Source: Nocardioides sp. HDW12B
GTDB taxonomy: Bacteria; Actinomycetota; Actinomycetes; Propionibacteriales; Nocardioidaceae
Direction of reading: 5' to 3'
Assembly (NCBI RefSeq): GCF_011299595.1
Contig: NZ_CP049867.1
Location: 2,728,001-2,792,000 of the forward strand
Length of the DNA: 64,000 nucleotides
Positions 21,014 through 34,785 of the stretch are shown here, piece by piece. The translations under genes and the position numbers were made by a program. Below the pieces are notes generated by a model. That model searched no databases. It was not told the DNA's origin and worked only from the letters and a program-made list of their open reading frames with translations. Numbering within the stretch: the first letter of the stretch is position 1; every line of letters starts with the position of its first letter.

Positions 21014-23251
21014 TCAGTCGTCTTCGTGCGCCCCAGGAGTCGTCTTCTGCACCTGCATGAGGAAGTCGATGTTGTGGTGGCTGCGACGCAGCTTCTCCAG
21101 CAGCAGCTCCAGCGCCTGCTGCCCGTCCCGCCCGGAGAGCACGCGGCGGAGCTTCCAGATGATCGCGAGCTCCTCCTGGCCGAGCAGCAGCTCCTCGCGC
21201 CGGGTGCCCGACTGCACGGGGTCGACGGCGGGGAACAGACGCTTGTCCGCCAGCTCGCGGCGCAGCCGGAGCTCCATGTTGCCGGTGCCCTTGAACTCCT
21301 CGAAGATCACCTCGTCCATCTTCGAGCCGGTCTCGACCAGCGCGGTGGCCAGAATGGTCAGCGACCCGCCGTCCTCGATGTTGCGGGCGGCGCCGAAGAA
21401 CTTCTTCGGCGGGTAGAGCGCACTCGCGTCCACCCCGCCCGACAGGACGCGGCCGCTGGCCGGCGCCGCGAGGTTGTAGGCCCGACCGAGCCGGGTGATG
21501 CCGTCGAGGAGCACCACGACGTCGTGGCCGAGCTCGACCAGGCGCTTCGCGCGCTCGATGGCGAGCTCGGCGACGATGGTGTGGTCGGCGGCGGGACGGT
21601 CGAAGGTCGACGCGATGACCTCGCCCTTGACGGTCCGCTGGAAGTCGGTGACCTCCTCCGGGCGCTCGTCGACGAGCACGATCATGAGGTGGCACTCGGG
21701 GTTGTTGTGGCTGATCGCGTTGGCGATGGCCTGCAGCGTCATGGTCTTGCCCGCCTTGGGCGGGGAGACGATGAGGCCGCGCTGGCCCTTGCCGATCGGC
21801 GCCACGATGTCGATGACCCGGCCGGTCATCTCGGTCGGCCCGGTCTCCAGGCGCAGCCGCTCCGTGGGGTAGAGCGGGGTCAGGTCGTCGAAGTCCGCGC
21901 GGTTCTGGGCCGCGTCGAGCTCGCCGCCGTTGATGGTGTCCAGCCGCACGAGCGGGTTGAACTTCTCCTTGCGCTCGCCCTCGCGGGCCTGACGCACCGC
22001 ACCGGTGACCGCGTCGCCCTTGCGCAGGTGGTAGCGCCGCACCATCGACAGCGACACGTAGACGTCGTGGGAGCCGGGCAGGTATCCGCTGGTCCGCACG
22101 AACGCGTAGTTGTCGAGGATGTCGACGATGCCGCCGACGGGCACCAGCACGTCGTCCTCGGTGACCTCGAGGTCGGCGTCGCTGGGGGCACGGCGCTCGC
22201 GGTACGGCGCGTTCTGGTTGCCGCCCTGCCCAGGCTGGTTGCCGCCCTGGTTGCCGCCCTGGTTGCCCTGGTTGCCCTGGCCACCGCCGGTACGCTCGCG
22301 GTCGCGTCCGCGACGGCGTCGGCGTCGGTTGCCGCCCTCCTCGGTGCGGTTGTCGTCCCCGCCCTGGTTGGACTGGCTGGACTGGTTCGACTGGTTCGAC
22401 TGGTTCGACTGGTTCGACTGGTTGGACTGGCTGGACTGGTTCGACTGGTTGGACTGGCTGCCCTGGTTGCCCTGGTTGCCCTGGTTGCCCTGGGTGGCGC
22501 CCTGGCCGTTCTGGTCCCCGCGGCTGTTCTGGTCCCCGCGGCCACCACCCTGGCCCTCGTCGGCGCGGTCGCGGCGGCTGCCCGGGTCGGGCTGCTCACC
22601 ACGGTTCCCCGCGGAGGGAGCCTCGCCGCCGGCCGGCGCGGTCGCGGCGTCCTGCTGCTTGTTCTTGCCCTTGTCCTTGGTGTCCTTGTCCTTGTTCTTC
22701 TTCTTCTTCGGCTCGCCCTCGCGGCCGTCGGGCCCGCTCTGGCCGCCGCCGCCCTGGCCGCCGGCACCCTGGCCGCCGCCCTGGCCCCCGCCGCTCTGCT
22801 CGGTGCCGTTCTGACCACGGCCACCCTGGCCGCCACGGTCCTGGCCGCTCCCGTCCTGGTCGCGGTTGTCCGCGCGGTCCGAGGACCGGGTCGCACCCTG
22901 GTCAACCGTGCTCGCCCGGTCACCCGCACCGGGACGGTCGCTCGCACCGGTCGGCTCACTGACGGGGCGCTCGACGGACGGTGAGCCGGAGGACGCGCTC
23001 GGCCGGCCGCCGGACGAGTCGCCGGACGAGCCGCCGGGCTGGCCACCGGACTGGCCACCTGACTGGGCCGCCCGGATGGCCTCGACGAGCTGGGCCTTCT
23101 TCATGCCGCGGGCGCCCTTGATGCCGAGCCCGCCGGCGATCTGCTTGAGCTCCGGCAGCAGCTTGCCCGACAGGCCGCCGCCCGAGCGGGCGGCACCGGA
23201 CGCACCGGCGTCCGGCGTCGAGGAGGAGGTGGCTCCGACAGTCTCCGACAC
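21014..23251 (-). CDS. rho: Transcription termination factor Rho with a long low-complexity insert
   Basis: A 745-residue hexameric RNA helicase. Residues ~25-62 form the N-terminal helical domain ([16 protein letters not shown]). Residues ~63-355 are low complexity: Gly/Gln/Ser-rich, then Lys-rich (KKKKNKDKD), an NQS/NQG repeat core (255-297) and an Arg-rich patch. From ~356 come the RNA-binding cold-shock-like fold and the ATPase with [12 protein letters not shown] and [14 protein letters not shown]. High-GC actinobacterial Rho proteins are known to carry such inserts, thought to add RNA contact; the Asn/Gln repeat is more extreme than usual in my memory. The 272 bp between rho and thrB (23252-23523) hold no gene and would include the rho leader. 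Confidence 0.96.
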   Translation of the reverse strand: MSETVGATSSSTPDAGASGAARSGGGLSGKLLPELKQIAGGLGIKGARGMKKAQLVEAIRAAQSGGQSGGQPGGSSGDSSGGRPSASSGSPSVERPVSEPTGASDRPGAGDRASTVDQGATRSSDRADNRDQDGSGQDRGGQGGRGQNGTEQSGGGQGGGQGAGGQGGGGQSGPDGREGEPKKKKNKDKDTKDKGKNKQQDAATAPAGGEAPSAGNRGEQPDPGSRRDRADEGQGGGRGDQNSRGDQNGQGATQGNQGNQGNQGSQSNQSNQSSQSNQSNQSNQSNQSNQSSQSNQGGDDNRTEEGGNRRRRRRGRDRERTGGGQGNQGNQGGNQGGNQPGQGGNQNAPYRERRAPSDADLEVTEDDVLVPVGGIVDILDNYAFVRTSGYLPGSHDVYVSLSMVRRYHLRKGDAVTGAVRQAREGERKEKFNPLVRLDTINGGELDAAQNRADFDDLTPLYPTERLRLETGPTEMTGRVIDIVAPIGKGQRGLIVSPPKAGKTMTLQAIANAISHNNPECHLMIVLVDERPEEVTDFQRTVKGEVIASTFDRPAADHTIVAELAIERAKRLVELGHDVVVLLDGITRLGRAYNLAAPASGRVLSGGVDASALYPPKKFFGAARNIEDGGSLTILATALVETGSKMDEVIFEEFKGTGNMELRLRRELADKRLFPAVDPVQSGTRREELLLGQEELAIIWKLRRVLSGRDGQQALELLLEKLRRSHHNIDFLMQVQKTTPGAHEDD
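22361..22489 (-). repeat. Nonamer repeats encoding the NQS/NQG tract of Rho
   Basis: Tandem units of about 9 bp (on the plus strand variants of CTGGTTCGA, CTGGTTGGA and CTGGTTGCC) encode Asn-Gln-Ser and Asn-Gln-Gly triplets at Rho residues 255-297. The reading frame is kept. A shorter related tract (NQGN/NQGG) lies at residues ~325-347. Such arrays can gain or lose units by replication slippage. Confidence 0.9.
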
Positions 23252-23523
23252 GTGAGGTCCTTCGCACGTCGAGGTCGCGGAGCAGGTGCCCGTCGACCTG
23301 TGATCAGTGACTCCGGACCGCCGTCACGCCCGACGACCCGGTCAGGTGTCGACGTCAGGGAGACCCGGAGAGATGAGAACGCTGTCCCGGCGATCGAGCC
23401 AGGCCTGGGCGACGTCGTCCGTCGCGCTTCCAGCGCAGCGCCACAGTAGCACCGGCCGCGACCGCGGCAGCACCGGCGCCACGGCAGTCGGTCGGCGGCG
23501 CGTCCGCCGTCACGCCCGGGTGG

Positions 23524-24444
23524 TCAGGCGACGGTCGCCACGCCGCGGCCCACGCCGAGGGCGAGGCGGCGCCAGGAGTCGGGCACCACGTCGTCGACGT
23601 CCGCGGCCAGGCGCGACCCGTCCGCGGACGTGCCGAGCACGAGGACGGTGGGGCCGGCGCCGGAGACCACGGCGGCCGCGCATCGGCCGCGCAGCGCGGA
23701 GACGACGGCGAGCGTCTCGGGCATCGCCGGTGCCCGGTAGTCCTGGTGCAGCCGGTCCTCGGTGGCCTCGAGCAGCATCTCGGGCCGGGTCGTCAGCGCC
23801 GCCACCAGGAGCGCGGCCCGGCCGGCGTTCGCGGCCGCATCGGCGTGCGGCACCGTCGCGGGCAGCAGCCCGCGCGCCACCGACGTGGACACCGGTGACG
23901 GCGGCACGAAGGCGTGCAGCCGCACGTCGGGGTGGACCGGCAGCCGCACCGCGGCGTAGCCGTGGGCGCGGGTCAGGGCGACGGTGAATCCGCCGAAGAC
24001 GGCGGGGGCGACGTTGTCGGGGTGGCCCTCGAGGCCCGCTGCCTGCTCGAAGAGGTCGTCGTCGCTGCGCTCCACGCCCGGGGTGAGGGCCCGCGCCAGG
24101 GCGAGGCCCCCGACGATGGCGGCGGCCGACGAGCCCAGCCCCCGGCTGTGGGGCACGACGTTGCGGCAGGTCAGGCGCAGGCCCGGGACGGGCGCACCCA
24201 CGGCCTCGAGGCCGGCCACCAGGGAGCGGACGACGAGGTGCGAGGCGTCACGCGGCACGGCACCCGGCGCGGCACCCTCCCCCTCGACCGCGATCTCGAG
24301 CGCTCCTGCGGTGGGCAGCACCTCGGCGGTGATCTCGTCGTACAGGTCGAGCGCGAGGCCGAGCGCGTCGAAGCCCGGGCCGAGGTTGGCGCTCGTGGCG
24401 GGCACCCGGACCGTGACCGGTCCGGACGCGAGGGTCGCGCTCAC
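23524..24444 (-). CDS. thrB: Homoserine kinase
   Basis: A 306-residue GHMP-family kinase that makes O-phosphohomoserine for threonine synthesis. It opens with [20 protein letters not shown] and has the ATP loop [20 protein letters not shown]-terminal motif [11 protein letters not shown] is also typical. The start is GTG at 24444, overlapping the thrC stop (GTGA). It is the last gene of the lysA-hom-thrC-thrB set. Confidence 0.95.
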   Translation of the reverse strand: MSATLASGPVTVRVPATSANLGPGFDALGLALDLYDEITAEVLPTAGALEIAVEGEGAAPGAVPRDASHLVVRSLVAGLEAVGAPVPGLRLTCRNVVPHSRGLGSSAAAIVGGLALARALTPGVERSDDDLFEQAAGLEGHPDNVAPAVFGGFTVALTRAHGYAAVRLPVHPDVRLHAFVPPSPVSTSVARGLLPATVPHADAAANAGRAALLVAALTTRPEMLLEATEDRLHQDYRAPAMPETLAVVSALRGRCAAAVVSGAGPTVLVLGTSADGSRLAADVDDVVPDSWRRLALGVGRGVATVA

Positions 24445-25541
24445 GCGAGGCCGGCGGCCCGCGCCGCCGCGGCGGCGTCGGCCTCGACGACGTTGTCGAC
24501 CAGGTCGGTGAAGGTCGACAGCGCGGTGTCGATGTCCTTGAGACCGTGACCGGTCACCGTCAGCACCAGGGTCCGTCCGCGGAAGTCGGCTCCGTCGGCG
24601 ACGTCGCGCAGCAGCCCCGCGACGCTCGCCGCGGAGCCGGGCTCCACGAAGATGCCCTCCGCGGCGGCGAGCTGACGCTGCGCGGCGAGGATCTCCTCGT
24701 CGCTGACGGCGCCGAAGCGTCCGCCCGACTGCTCCGCCGCCGCCACGGCGAGGTGCCACGACGCGGGGTTGCCGATGCGGATCGCGGAGGCCACCGTCTC
24801 GGGCGAGGTGACGGGCTCGCCGCGGACCAGGGGCGAGGCGCCCTCGGCCTGCCAGCCGATCATCGTCGGGCGGTGCGTGGCGCAGCCGGCGTCGGCGTAC
24901 TCCGTGTAGCCCTTCCAGTACGCCGAGATGTTGCCGGCGTTGCCCACCGGCAGCACGTGCACGTCGGGGGCGTCGCCGAGGAAGTCGACGATCTCGAAGG
25001 CCGCGGTCTTCTGCCCCTCCAGCCGGAAGGGGTTGACCGAGTTCACCAGCGCGACCGGGTAGTGCTCGGCCAGCTCGCGCGACATGCGAAGGCAGTCGTC
25101 GAAGTTGCCGCGCACCATGATGACCTGCGCACCGTGCACGATCGCCTGCGCCAGCTTGCCGGCCGCGATCTTGCCCTGCGGCACCAGCACGAGCGGCTTG
25201 ACCTTGGCCCGCGCGGCGTAGGCCGCCATCGAGGCGCTGGTGTTGCCGGTGGAGGCGCACACGACCGCCTCGGCGCCCTGACCGACCGCGACCGAGAGGG
25301 CCACGGTCATGCCGCGGTCCTTGAAGGACCCGGTGGGGTTGTCGCCCTCGACCTTGATCCAGACCTTCGCGCCGGTCAGCTCCGAGAGCCACGGGCTGTC
25401 GATGAGCGGGGTGCCGCCCTCGCGCAGCGTGAACGTCGGGGTGCCCTCAGGCAGCGGCAGCCAGTCGCGGTACTCCTCGATGACCCCCCGCCACTGGTGG
25501 GTGCGGGTGCGCTGGTGGCCGGGACCGGTCTGCACGCTCAC
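24441..25541 (-). CDS. thrC: Threonine synthase
   Basis: A 366-residue PLP enzyme converting O-phosphohomoserine to threonine. The PLP lysine is in [15 protein letters not shown]; the phosphate loop reads [14 protein letters not shown]. This is the short, actinobacterial/plant-related form. A GTG at 25541 overlaps the hom stop by four bases, so translation is coupled along the pathway. Confidence 0.95.
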   Translation of the reverse strand: MSVQTGPGHQRTRTHQWRGVIEEYRDWLPLPEGTPTFTLREGGTPLIDSPWLSELTGAKVWIKVEGDNPTGSFKDRGMTVALSVAVGQGAEAVVCASTGNTSASMAAYAARAKVKPLVLVPQGKIAAGKLAQAIVHGAQVIMVRGNFDDCLRMSRELAEHYPVALVNSVNPFRLEGQKTAAFEIVDFLGDAPDVHVLPVGNAGNISAYWKGYTEYADAGCATHRPTMIGWQAEGASPLVRGEPVTSPETVASAIRIGNPASWHLAVAAAEQSGGRFGAVSDEEILAAQRQLAAAEGIFVEPGSAASVAGLLRDVADGADFRGRTLVLTVTGHGLKDIDTALSTFTDLVDNVVEADAAAAARAAGLA

Positions 25542-26872
25542 TCGCCCTCCCCCTCGACCCGCATCACCGAGGACACGTCGCGCACCTCGGGCATGGTGTG
25601 CAGCGCGGCGACCGTCGCCGACAGCGCCGCGTCGGTGGCGCGGTGCGACACCACGACGAGCTGGGCGTCGTCTCCCCGGCCCTCCTGGCGCACCGTCTGG
25701 ATCGAGACGCCGTGCTCGGCGAAGGCCAGAGCGACCGCCGCGAGCACGCCCGCGCGGTCATCGACGTCGACGGCCACGTGGTAGCGCGTGGTGGTCTCCC
25801 CCATCGGTCGCACGGCCAGCTCGGCGTACGCCGACTCGCCGGCTCCGCGGACGTCGACGAGACGGTTGCGTGCGACCGTGACGAAGTCGCCCAGCACCGC
25901 CGAGGCGGTCGGGGCGCCGCCGGCGCCGGGGCCGTAGAACATGAGCTCGCCTGCGGCCTCGCTCTCGACGAAGACCGCGTTGAACGCCTCGCGCACGCTG
26001 GCCAGCGGGTGGCTGCGCGGGATCATGGCCGGGTGCACGCGCGCCGACACCGCCGGTCCGTCGGGACCGTCGGTGAGCTCGCAGATCGCCAGCAGCTTGA
26101 CCACGGCGTCCATCTCGCGCGCCGAGGCGACGTCGGCCGCGCTGACGTCGGTGATGCCCTCGCGGTAGACGTCCGCGGCGACCACGCGGGTGTGGAAGGC
26201 GAGGCTGGCGAGGATGGCGGCCTTCGCCGCCGCGTCGAAGCCCTCGATGTCGGCCGTCGGGTCGGCCTCCGCGTAGCCGAGGGACTGGGCCTCCTCGAGC
26301 GCCTCGGAGAAGCCGGCGCCGGAGGTGTCCATCTTGTCGAGGATGAAGTTCGTGGTGCCGTTGACGATGCCGAGCACGCGCCGCACCCGGTCGCCCGCGA
26401 GCGACTCCCGCAAGGGCCGCAGGATCGGGATGGCGCCGGCGACCGCGGCCTCGTAGTAGAGGTCGCGGTTGTGCTTCTCCGCGGCCGTGAACAGCGTCGA
26501 GCCGTCCTCGGCGAGCAGCGCCTTGTTGGCGGTCACGACGCTGGCGCCGTGCTCGAGGGCGCTGAGGATGAGCGTGCGGGCGGGCTCGATGCCACCGATG
26601 ACCTCGATGACGACGTCGACCCCGGAGGCGACCAGCCCGGCCGCGTCGGTGGTCAGCAGGTGCGCCGGCACGTCGACCTCGCGACGCGCGTCGAGGCGGC
26701 GTACGGCGACGCCGACCAGCTCGACCGGCGCCCCCACCCGCGCCTCGAGGTCGGTGGCCTGCTCGGTGAGCAGCCGCACCACCTGGCTGCCGACCGAGCC
26801 GCAGCCCAGCAGGCCCACGCGCACGGTGCGGCGGGGCGTGCTCGCCGGGACGTCCTCGGGCATCGCGTTCAC
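25538..26872 (-). CDS. hom: Homoserine dehydrogenase
   Basis: A 444-residue enzyme that reduces aspartate semialdehyde to homoserine. Order: NAD(P)-binding fold with [16 protein letters not shown], catalytic domain with [11 protein letters not shown] and the region around [19 protein letters not shown], then a C-terminal ACT domain (~residues 355-440) that usually gives threonine feedback inhibition. The start is GTG 26872, overlapping the lysA stop, or an ATG three codons in. Confidence 0.95.
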   Translation of the reverse strand: MNAMPEDVPASTPRRTVRVGLLGCGSVGSQVVRLLTEQATDLEARVGAPVELVGVAVRRLDARREVDVPAHLLTTDAAGLVASGVDVVIEVIGGIEPARTLILSALEHGASVVTANKALLAEDGSTLFTAAEKHNRDLYYEAAVAGAIPILRPLRESLAGDRVRRVLGIVNGTTNFILDKMDTSGAGFSEALEEAQSLGYAEADPTADIEGFDAAAKAAILASLAFHTRVVAADVYREGITDVSAADVASAREMDAVVKLLAICELTDGPDGPAVSARVHPAMIPRSHPLASVREAFNAVFVESEAAGELMFYGPGAGGAPTASAVLGDFVTVARNRLVDVRGAGESAYAELAVRPMGETTTRYHVAVDVDDRAGVLAAVALAFAEHGVSIQTVRQEGRGDDAQLVVVSHRATDAALSATVAALHTMPEVRDVSSVMRVEGEGE

Positions 26873-28302
26873 TGCTCTCGTTCCTGGGTCGGGTCGGCGC
26901 CGGTGCCGGCACCGGTGTCGGTGGCCAGCAGGTCCTCGACGGTCTCACGCCGGACGACGACGCGGGCCGAGCCCCCGCGGACCGCGACCACCGGCGGGCG
27001 CAGGGCGTGGTTGTAGTTGCTGGCCATCGACCAGCAGTAGGCGCCGGTGCCCGGGACCGCCAGCAGGTCCCCGGGGGCGACGTCGCCGGGGAGGAACTCG
27101 TCCTTGACCAGGATGTCGCCGGCCTCGCAGTGCTTGCCGACGACGCGTCCGAGCACGACCGGGGCGTCGGAGGATCGCGAGGCCAGGGTGGCCGAGTAGT
27201 CCGCGTCGTACAGCGCGGTGCGGATGTTGTCGCTCATCCCGCCGTCGACCGACACGTAGGTGCGCACCGCCCCGCCGTCGAGGGCGACCTTCTTCACGGT
27301 GCCGACCTCGTAGAGCGAGCACATGGCCGGACCGACGATCGCCCGGCCGGGCTCGATCGCCAGCCGCGGCACCGCGAGCCCCCGCGCGCGGCACTCCTGC
27401 TCGACGATCGAGGTCAGCTCCGAGGCCAGGTCCTTCGGGTCGGCTGGGTCGTCCTGGAGGGTGTAGGCGATGCCGAAGCCGCCCCCGAGGTCGAGCTCGG
27501 GCATCTCCACGCCCAGCTCGTCGCGGACCCGGCCCTGCAGCGCGAGCACGCGCCGGGCCGCGACCTCGAAGCCCGAGGTGTCGAAGATCTGCGAGCCGAT
27601 GTGGCTGTGCAGCCCGAGGAGCTCGAAGCCCTCGCTGCCGTGGACCTGCCGGACCGCCGCGAGCGCGTCCCCCGCGTTGATGGAGAAGCCGAACTTCTGG
27701 TCCTCGTGGGCGGTGGCGATGTACTCGTGGGTGTGCGCCTCGACGCCCGCGGTGACGCGGACCATCACCGGGGCGACGCGGCCGAGCTCGGCGGTCAGCC
27801 GCTCCAGCCGCGCGATCTCGTCGAAGGAGTCGAGCACGATGCGGCCCACGCCGGCCTCGAGGGCGGCGCGCAGCTCGGCGGTCGACTTGTTGTTGCCGTG
27901 GAAGCCGATGCGCGCCGGGTCGGTGCCGGCCCGCAGCGCCACCGTCAGCTCGCCGCCCGAGCACACGTCGAGGCCGAGCCCCTCCTCCGCCACCCAGCGG
28001 GCCACGGTCGTGCACAGGAAGGCCTTGCCGGCGTAGAAGACGTCGTAGGAGGAGAAGGCGTCGCGGAAGGCTCGCGCCCGGCTGCGGAAGTCCTCCTCGT
28101 CGAGGACGTACGCCGGGGTGCCCACCTCGGCGGCCAGCGCGCGCAGGTCTGTCCCGCCGACGTGGAGGACTCCGTCGACCTTCTCGGCCGTGCCCGGCCA
28201 CAGGTGCGGCACCAGCGCGTTGGCGTCGACCGGCTCGCGCAGCCACGCAGGCCCGCGGGCGTTGATGTCGGCGTGCAGGGCGCCGGCCTCGTGGGCCCTC
28301 AT
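26869..28302 (-). CDS. lysA: Diaminopimelate decarboxylase
   Basis: A 477-residue PLP enzyme of the alanine-racemase fold that makes lysine from meso-diaminopimelate. Motifs: FYAGKAFLCTTVARWV (PLP lysine), GLHSHIGSQIFD, DLGGGFGIAY, and the second-domain GKHCEAGDILVKD with the active-site Cys. It heads a run of four coupled amino-acid genes. In M. tuberculosis argS lies just upstream; here a divergent tRNA-Arg does. Confidence 0.95.
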   Translation of the reverse strand: MRAHEAGALHADINARGPAWLREPVDANALVPHLWPGTAEKVDGVLHVGGTDLRALAAEVGTPAYVLDEEDFRSRARAFRDAFSSYDVFYAGKAFLCTTVARWVAEEGLGLDVCSGGELTVALRAGTDPARIGFHGNNKSTAELRAALEAGVGRIVLDSFDEIARLERLTAELGRVAPVMVRVTAGVEAHTHEYIATAHEDQKFGFSINAGDALAAVRQVHGSEGFELLGLHSHIGSQIFDTSGFEVAARRVLALQGRVRDELGVEMPELDLGGGFGIAYTLQDDPADPKDLASELTSIVEQECRARGLAVPRLAIEPGRAIVGPAMCSLYEVGTVKKVALDGGAVRTYVSVDGGMSDNIRTALYDADYSATLASRSSDAPVVLGRVVGKHCEAGDILVKDEFLPGDVAPGDLLAVPGTGAYCWSMASNYNHALRPPVVAVRGGSARVVVRRETVEDLLATDTGAGTGADPTQEREQ

Positions 28303-28489
28303 GCCGGGGCCGCCAGGGGTCGGCGCAGGTCGGGACGCGAGATCAGCACCGGCCCAGCGTATCGGCGACGGCGGGCACCGCGGCGACCGATGTCAGGGGG
28401 CAGACGCACGCCGGCACCCGCCGGCAGGCCCACCGGCAGGGCGGTCGGGACGACCCGGCAGGTCATGTAACCTTGCCCGCGCACGCTGA

Positions 28490-28561
28490 GCCCCCGTAGC
28501 TCAGGGGATAGAGCACCGCCCTCCGGAGGCGGGAGCGTAGGTTCGAATCCTACCGGGGGCA
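28490..28561 (+). tRNA. tRNA-Arg (anticodon CCG)
   Basis: A full cloverleaf can be drawn. Acceptor GCCCCCG pairs with CGGGGGC, the D-arm is GCTC/GAGC, the anticodon stem CCGCC/GGCGG carries loop CTCCGGA (anticodon CCG, reading CGG), and the T-arm is GTAGG-TTCGAAT-CCTAC. The discriminator base is A. The genome continues CCG, so the CCA end is not encoded completely. Length is 72 without CCA. Confidence 0.96.
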
Positions 28562-28611
28562 CCGTTTCCTGCGTGTCGGTCGAGCGGTCACCCGCTCCCG
28601 ATCGCTCGCCC

Positions 28612-29583
28612 TCAGCAGCCCCGTGCGAAGCGACCGTCGTTGCGGGCCTCGTTGCCCAGCCGACGGGCCTGCGCCACGTCCGGGAAGATGATGCTCGCGC
28701 CGTTGACGTAGCCGTAGCTGCCGTCGAGCACGCAGGTGGGCATGGCCGAGGGGTCGATCGCGGTCAGCGCCTGGGCCAGGCGGAACAGCGCGGCCGGCGA
28801 CAGGTCGGTGGTGAGGTTCTGCGCGACCGACAGCAGCGCGCGCTCCATGAAGCCCGGGGCGTCCTGCATCAGCCGCACCCGCCGCAGGATCGCGCGCAGC
28901 ATCTCCTGCTGGTTGGCGGAGCGGTCGAAGTCGCCGCGCGGCAGGAAGTGACGGGCGCGGGAGAAGAACAGTGCCTCCCACGGCTTGAGGGTGTTGCGGC
29001 CCTTGCGGATGGATCCCTCCATGGCGTCGTCGCGGAACGCCATGCGCGAGTTCACCGTGACCCCGCCGATGCTGCCGACCATCTGCTTGAAGCCGGTGAA
29101 GGACGTCAGGAACACGTAGTCCGGCTGCACGCCCACGAGGTTGCCGACGGTGCGGCCCATGAGCTCCGGGCCGCCGAAGGTCAGCGCCGAGTTGACCCGG
29201 CCGGAGCCGTGGCCGGGGATCGGCACCCAGGAGTCGCGCGGGACGCCGATGCTGACCGCGTCGCCGGTGGCGAAGTTGACGCCCACCATCTGGATCGCGT
29301 CGGCCCGCTGCCGGGTGATGTTCTGCCCCGGGCGCGCGTCGGACCCGAGGGCCAGGATCCACAGCATCCGCTCGTCGTGGTCGACCCCGCGGGCCAGTCC
29401 GGTGGCGACCAGGCCGGCGGGGGTGTGGCTGGTGGTGGCCGGCGGCACGACGAGCAGCAGCGGGGCCAGCAGCGCCAGACCGACGATCCGGCCCGTGCGA
29501 CCCGGGCGGCCCAGGCGGCCCAGGCGGCCCAGGCGGCCAGGGCGGCCCGTACGGCGGCCGGTCCGCACCGTGCGCGCGCTCAT
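28612..29583 (-). CDS. LytR-CpsA-Psr (LCP) family protein
   Basis: A 323-residue membrane-anchored protein. The cytoplasmic N-terminus is a short Gly-Arg-Leu repeat (residues ~15-31), then one TM helix (~33-50), then the LCP domain outside. It has the expected motifs: ILALGSDARPGQ, RADAIQMVGVN, SIGVPRDSWVPIPGHG, the Arg of GRVNSALTFGGPEL, and FSRARHFLPRGDFDRSANQQEML. LCP enzymes transfer glycopolymers from lipid carriers to peptidoglycan. The ATG overlaps the stop of the upstream lipoprotein gene by four bases. Confidence 0.88.
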   Translation of the reverse strand: MSARTVRTGRRTGRPGRLGRLGRLGRPGRTGRIVGLALLAPLLLVVPPATTSHTPAGLVATGLARGVDHDERMLWILALGSDARPGQNITRQRADAIQMVGVNFATGDAVSIGVPRDSWVPIPGHGSGRVNSALTFGGPELMGRTVGNLVGVQPDYVFLTSFTGFKQMVGSIGGVTVNSRMAFRDDAMEGSIRKGRNTLKPWEALFFSRARHFLPRGDFDRSANQQEMLRAILRRVRLMQDAPGFMERALLSVAQNLTTDLSPAALFRLAQALTAIDPSAMPTCVLDGSYGYVNGASIIFPDVAQARRLGNEARNDGRFARGC

Positions 29584-30305
29584 CGGTCGGTCCTGCGGAC
29601 GTCGAACCCGAAGACCCGCCAGCTCTGTCCGACCGGGGTCAGGAGCAGGCGGCCCTGGAGCCGCACCCGCTCCGGCCCGGACGTCGACGCGGTCGGGGAC
29701 CCGGACGCGGACGCCGAGGCGGTGTCGTCCTCCGGGGACGCGACCTCGAGCGTGAGGTCGAGGCGGGCCGTGGCGCCGGCCGGTCGGCCGCGCGGGGCCA
29801 GGACGTTGACCGGGGCCTCGACGCGCACGACCTGCACCACGACCGGTTCTCCCGCCTCCTCGAGGTCGGCCCGCGAGAGCACCGCTCCCTGTGTCCGGGC
29901 CAGCCGGGTCGCGCCCTCGGTGAAGCCGGGGAACCGGTCCGCGGGGGCCGTCGCCGGGTCGACGAAGGCCGCCAGGACGTAGCGCGACACGAGCTCCTCC
30001 ACCTGACGTCGCAGCGCGAGACGGTCGCGGTCGGGGAGCCGCCCGGCCACCCGCGTCACCGGGGCGGAGACCTCAGGTGCCGCCACCTCCGCCGCCTCAC
30101 CGGACTGCGGCGTCGGGGTGTCGGCCGACTCGGCGGGCGAGGTGCACCCGGCCAGGGCACCTGCCACGACGAGCGACACGACGGCCGAAGCAGCCGAGGC
30201 GATCGAGGGGGCCCGGCGGGCCCGAGTGGCTCGGGTGGATCGGTGGCGAGCCGCGCGAGGGGGCGTGGAGCGCCGGGACCAGCCGGCGGTCGTCGTACGA
30301 CGCAT
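29580..30305 (-). CDS. Predicted lipoprotein of unknown function
   Basis: A 241-residue protein. The ATG at 30305 gives a long Arg-rich n-region and a hydrophobic stretch (AVVSLVVAGALAGC), ending in a lipobox with Cys54, so a surface lipoprotein is likely. Residues ~58-85 are Pro/Glu/Ala-rich; the rest forms a compact domain with a predicted alpha+beta pattern ending QSWRVFGFDVRRTDR. Family not recognised. Its four-base overlap with the LCP gene suggests a related envelope role; that is inference. Confidence 0.65.
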   Translation of the reverse strand: MRRTTTAGWSRRSTPPRAARHRSTRATRARRAPSIASAASAVVSLVVAGALAGCTSPAESADTPTPQSGEAAEVAAPEVSAPVTRVAGRLPDRDRLALRRQVEELVSRYVLAAFVDPATAPADRFPGFTEGATRLARTQGAVLSRADLEEAGEPVVVQVVRVEAPVNVLAPRGRPAGATARLDLTLEVASPEDDTASASASGSPTASTSGPERVRLQGRLLLTPVGQSWRVFGFDVRRTDR

Positions 30306-30582
30306 GGGGACATGATCACCTCTGCACCGCGCCGCGCGGACGGACACGCCCGAGAACGGACCACCCCTGGGGGTGGGACGCACCGTGCCGCGGTGACGAC
30401 CCTGGGGGTCGCTGCGTCCGCTTTGGACGTGTTCTCCCTCACCCTCGGAGCACCCGTCGACCGGGGCACAGCGTCCGGGCTACCCGCGAGTCGCGTGCCA
30501 GCCGCCCGCGACCTTCGCGCACGGTCTAGATTTGGTCCGGCGATCAGTTCCATACCGCAGCGGAAGAGGGCGAGCTTCAATC

Positions 30583-34443
<3,861 letters not shown>

Positions 34444-34493
34444 TCGCGCGGACGCCGCAGCGACGAGTCGAGACGACGCGAGACGGGAGCACC

Positions 34494-34673
34494 GTGTACT
34501 TCACCGACCGCGGGATCGAGGAGCTCCAGGGCCGACGGGGCGACGAGGAGGTCAGCATCGCCTGGCTCGCCGACCGGCTCCAGGAGTTCGTCGACCTCCA
34601 CCCCGACTTCGAGGTCCCCGTCGAGCGGCTGGCCACCTGGCTGGCCCGCCTCGACGACCCCGACGACGACTGA
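34494..34673 (+). CDS. Small DUF6104-like protein
   Basis: A 59-residue acidic protein starting VYFTDRGIEELQGRRGDEE and ending in DDPDDD. It resembles the small actinobacterial family I recall as DUF6104, commonly found just downstream of kgd. Start GTG 34494 has GGGAG seven bases upstream. Mostly helical, no membrane helix, function unknown. It lies 50 bp after kgd, so co-transcription is likely. Confidence 0.7.
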   Translation: MYFTDRGIEELQGRRGDEEVSIAWLADRLQEFVDLHPDFEVPVERLATWLARLDDPDDD

Positions 34674-34686
34674 GCCGAGGCGGTGC

Positions 34687-34776
34687 CGGTTTCACTGGGT
34701 ACCTAGTGATGTTGGCGCTTCCCGAGCGAAACTTCGCTCGGGAAGCGCCGGTTTCACTAGGTACCCAGTGAAACCG
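34687..34776. repeat. 90-bp nested perfect palindrome between convergent genes
   Basis: Outer arms 34687-34709 and 34754-34776 are exact reverse complements (23 bp). Inner arms 34714-34730 and 34733-34749 are also exact (17 bp) around a two-base AC loop. Each outer arm is itself a near-palindrome centred on GGTACC (TCACT-GGTACC-AGTGA with one mismatched pair). It sits 13 bp after the DUF6104-like stop and 9 bp before the oxidoreductase stop, the right place for a bidirectional terminator, but has no T-run. An extragenic repeat family is the alternative. Confidence 0.9.
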
Positions 34777-34785
34777 ACAGGGGCC

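Noticed and set aside
22361-22489. CRISPR-like array of short repeats in rho
   Set aside because: Units are contiguous nonamers in reading frame with no spacers, inside a conserved gene.
34689-34701. GTTT...GGGTA as a second SigB/SigF promoter
   Set aside because: Only five bases separate the boxes, far too short, and both belong to the palindrome arms.
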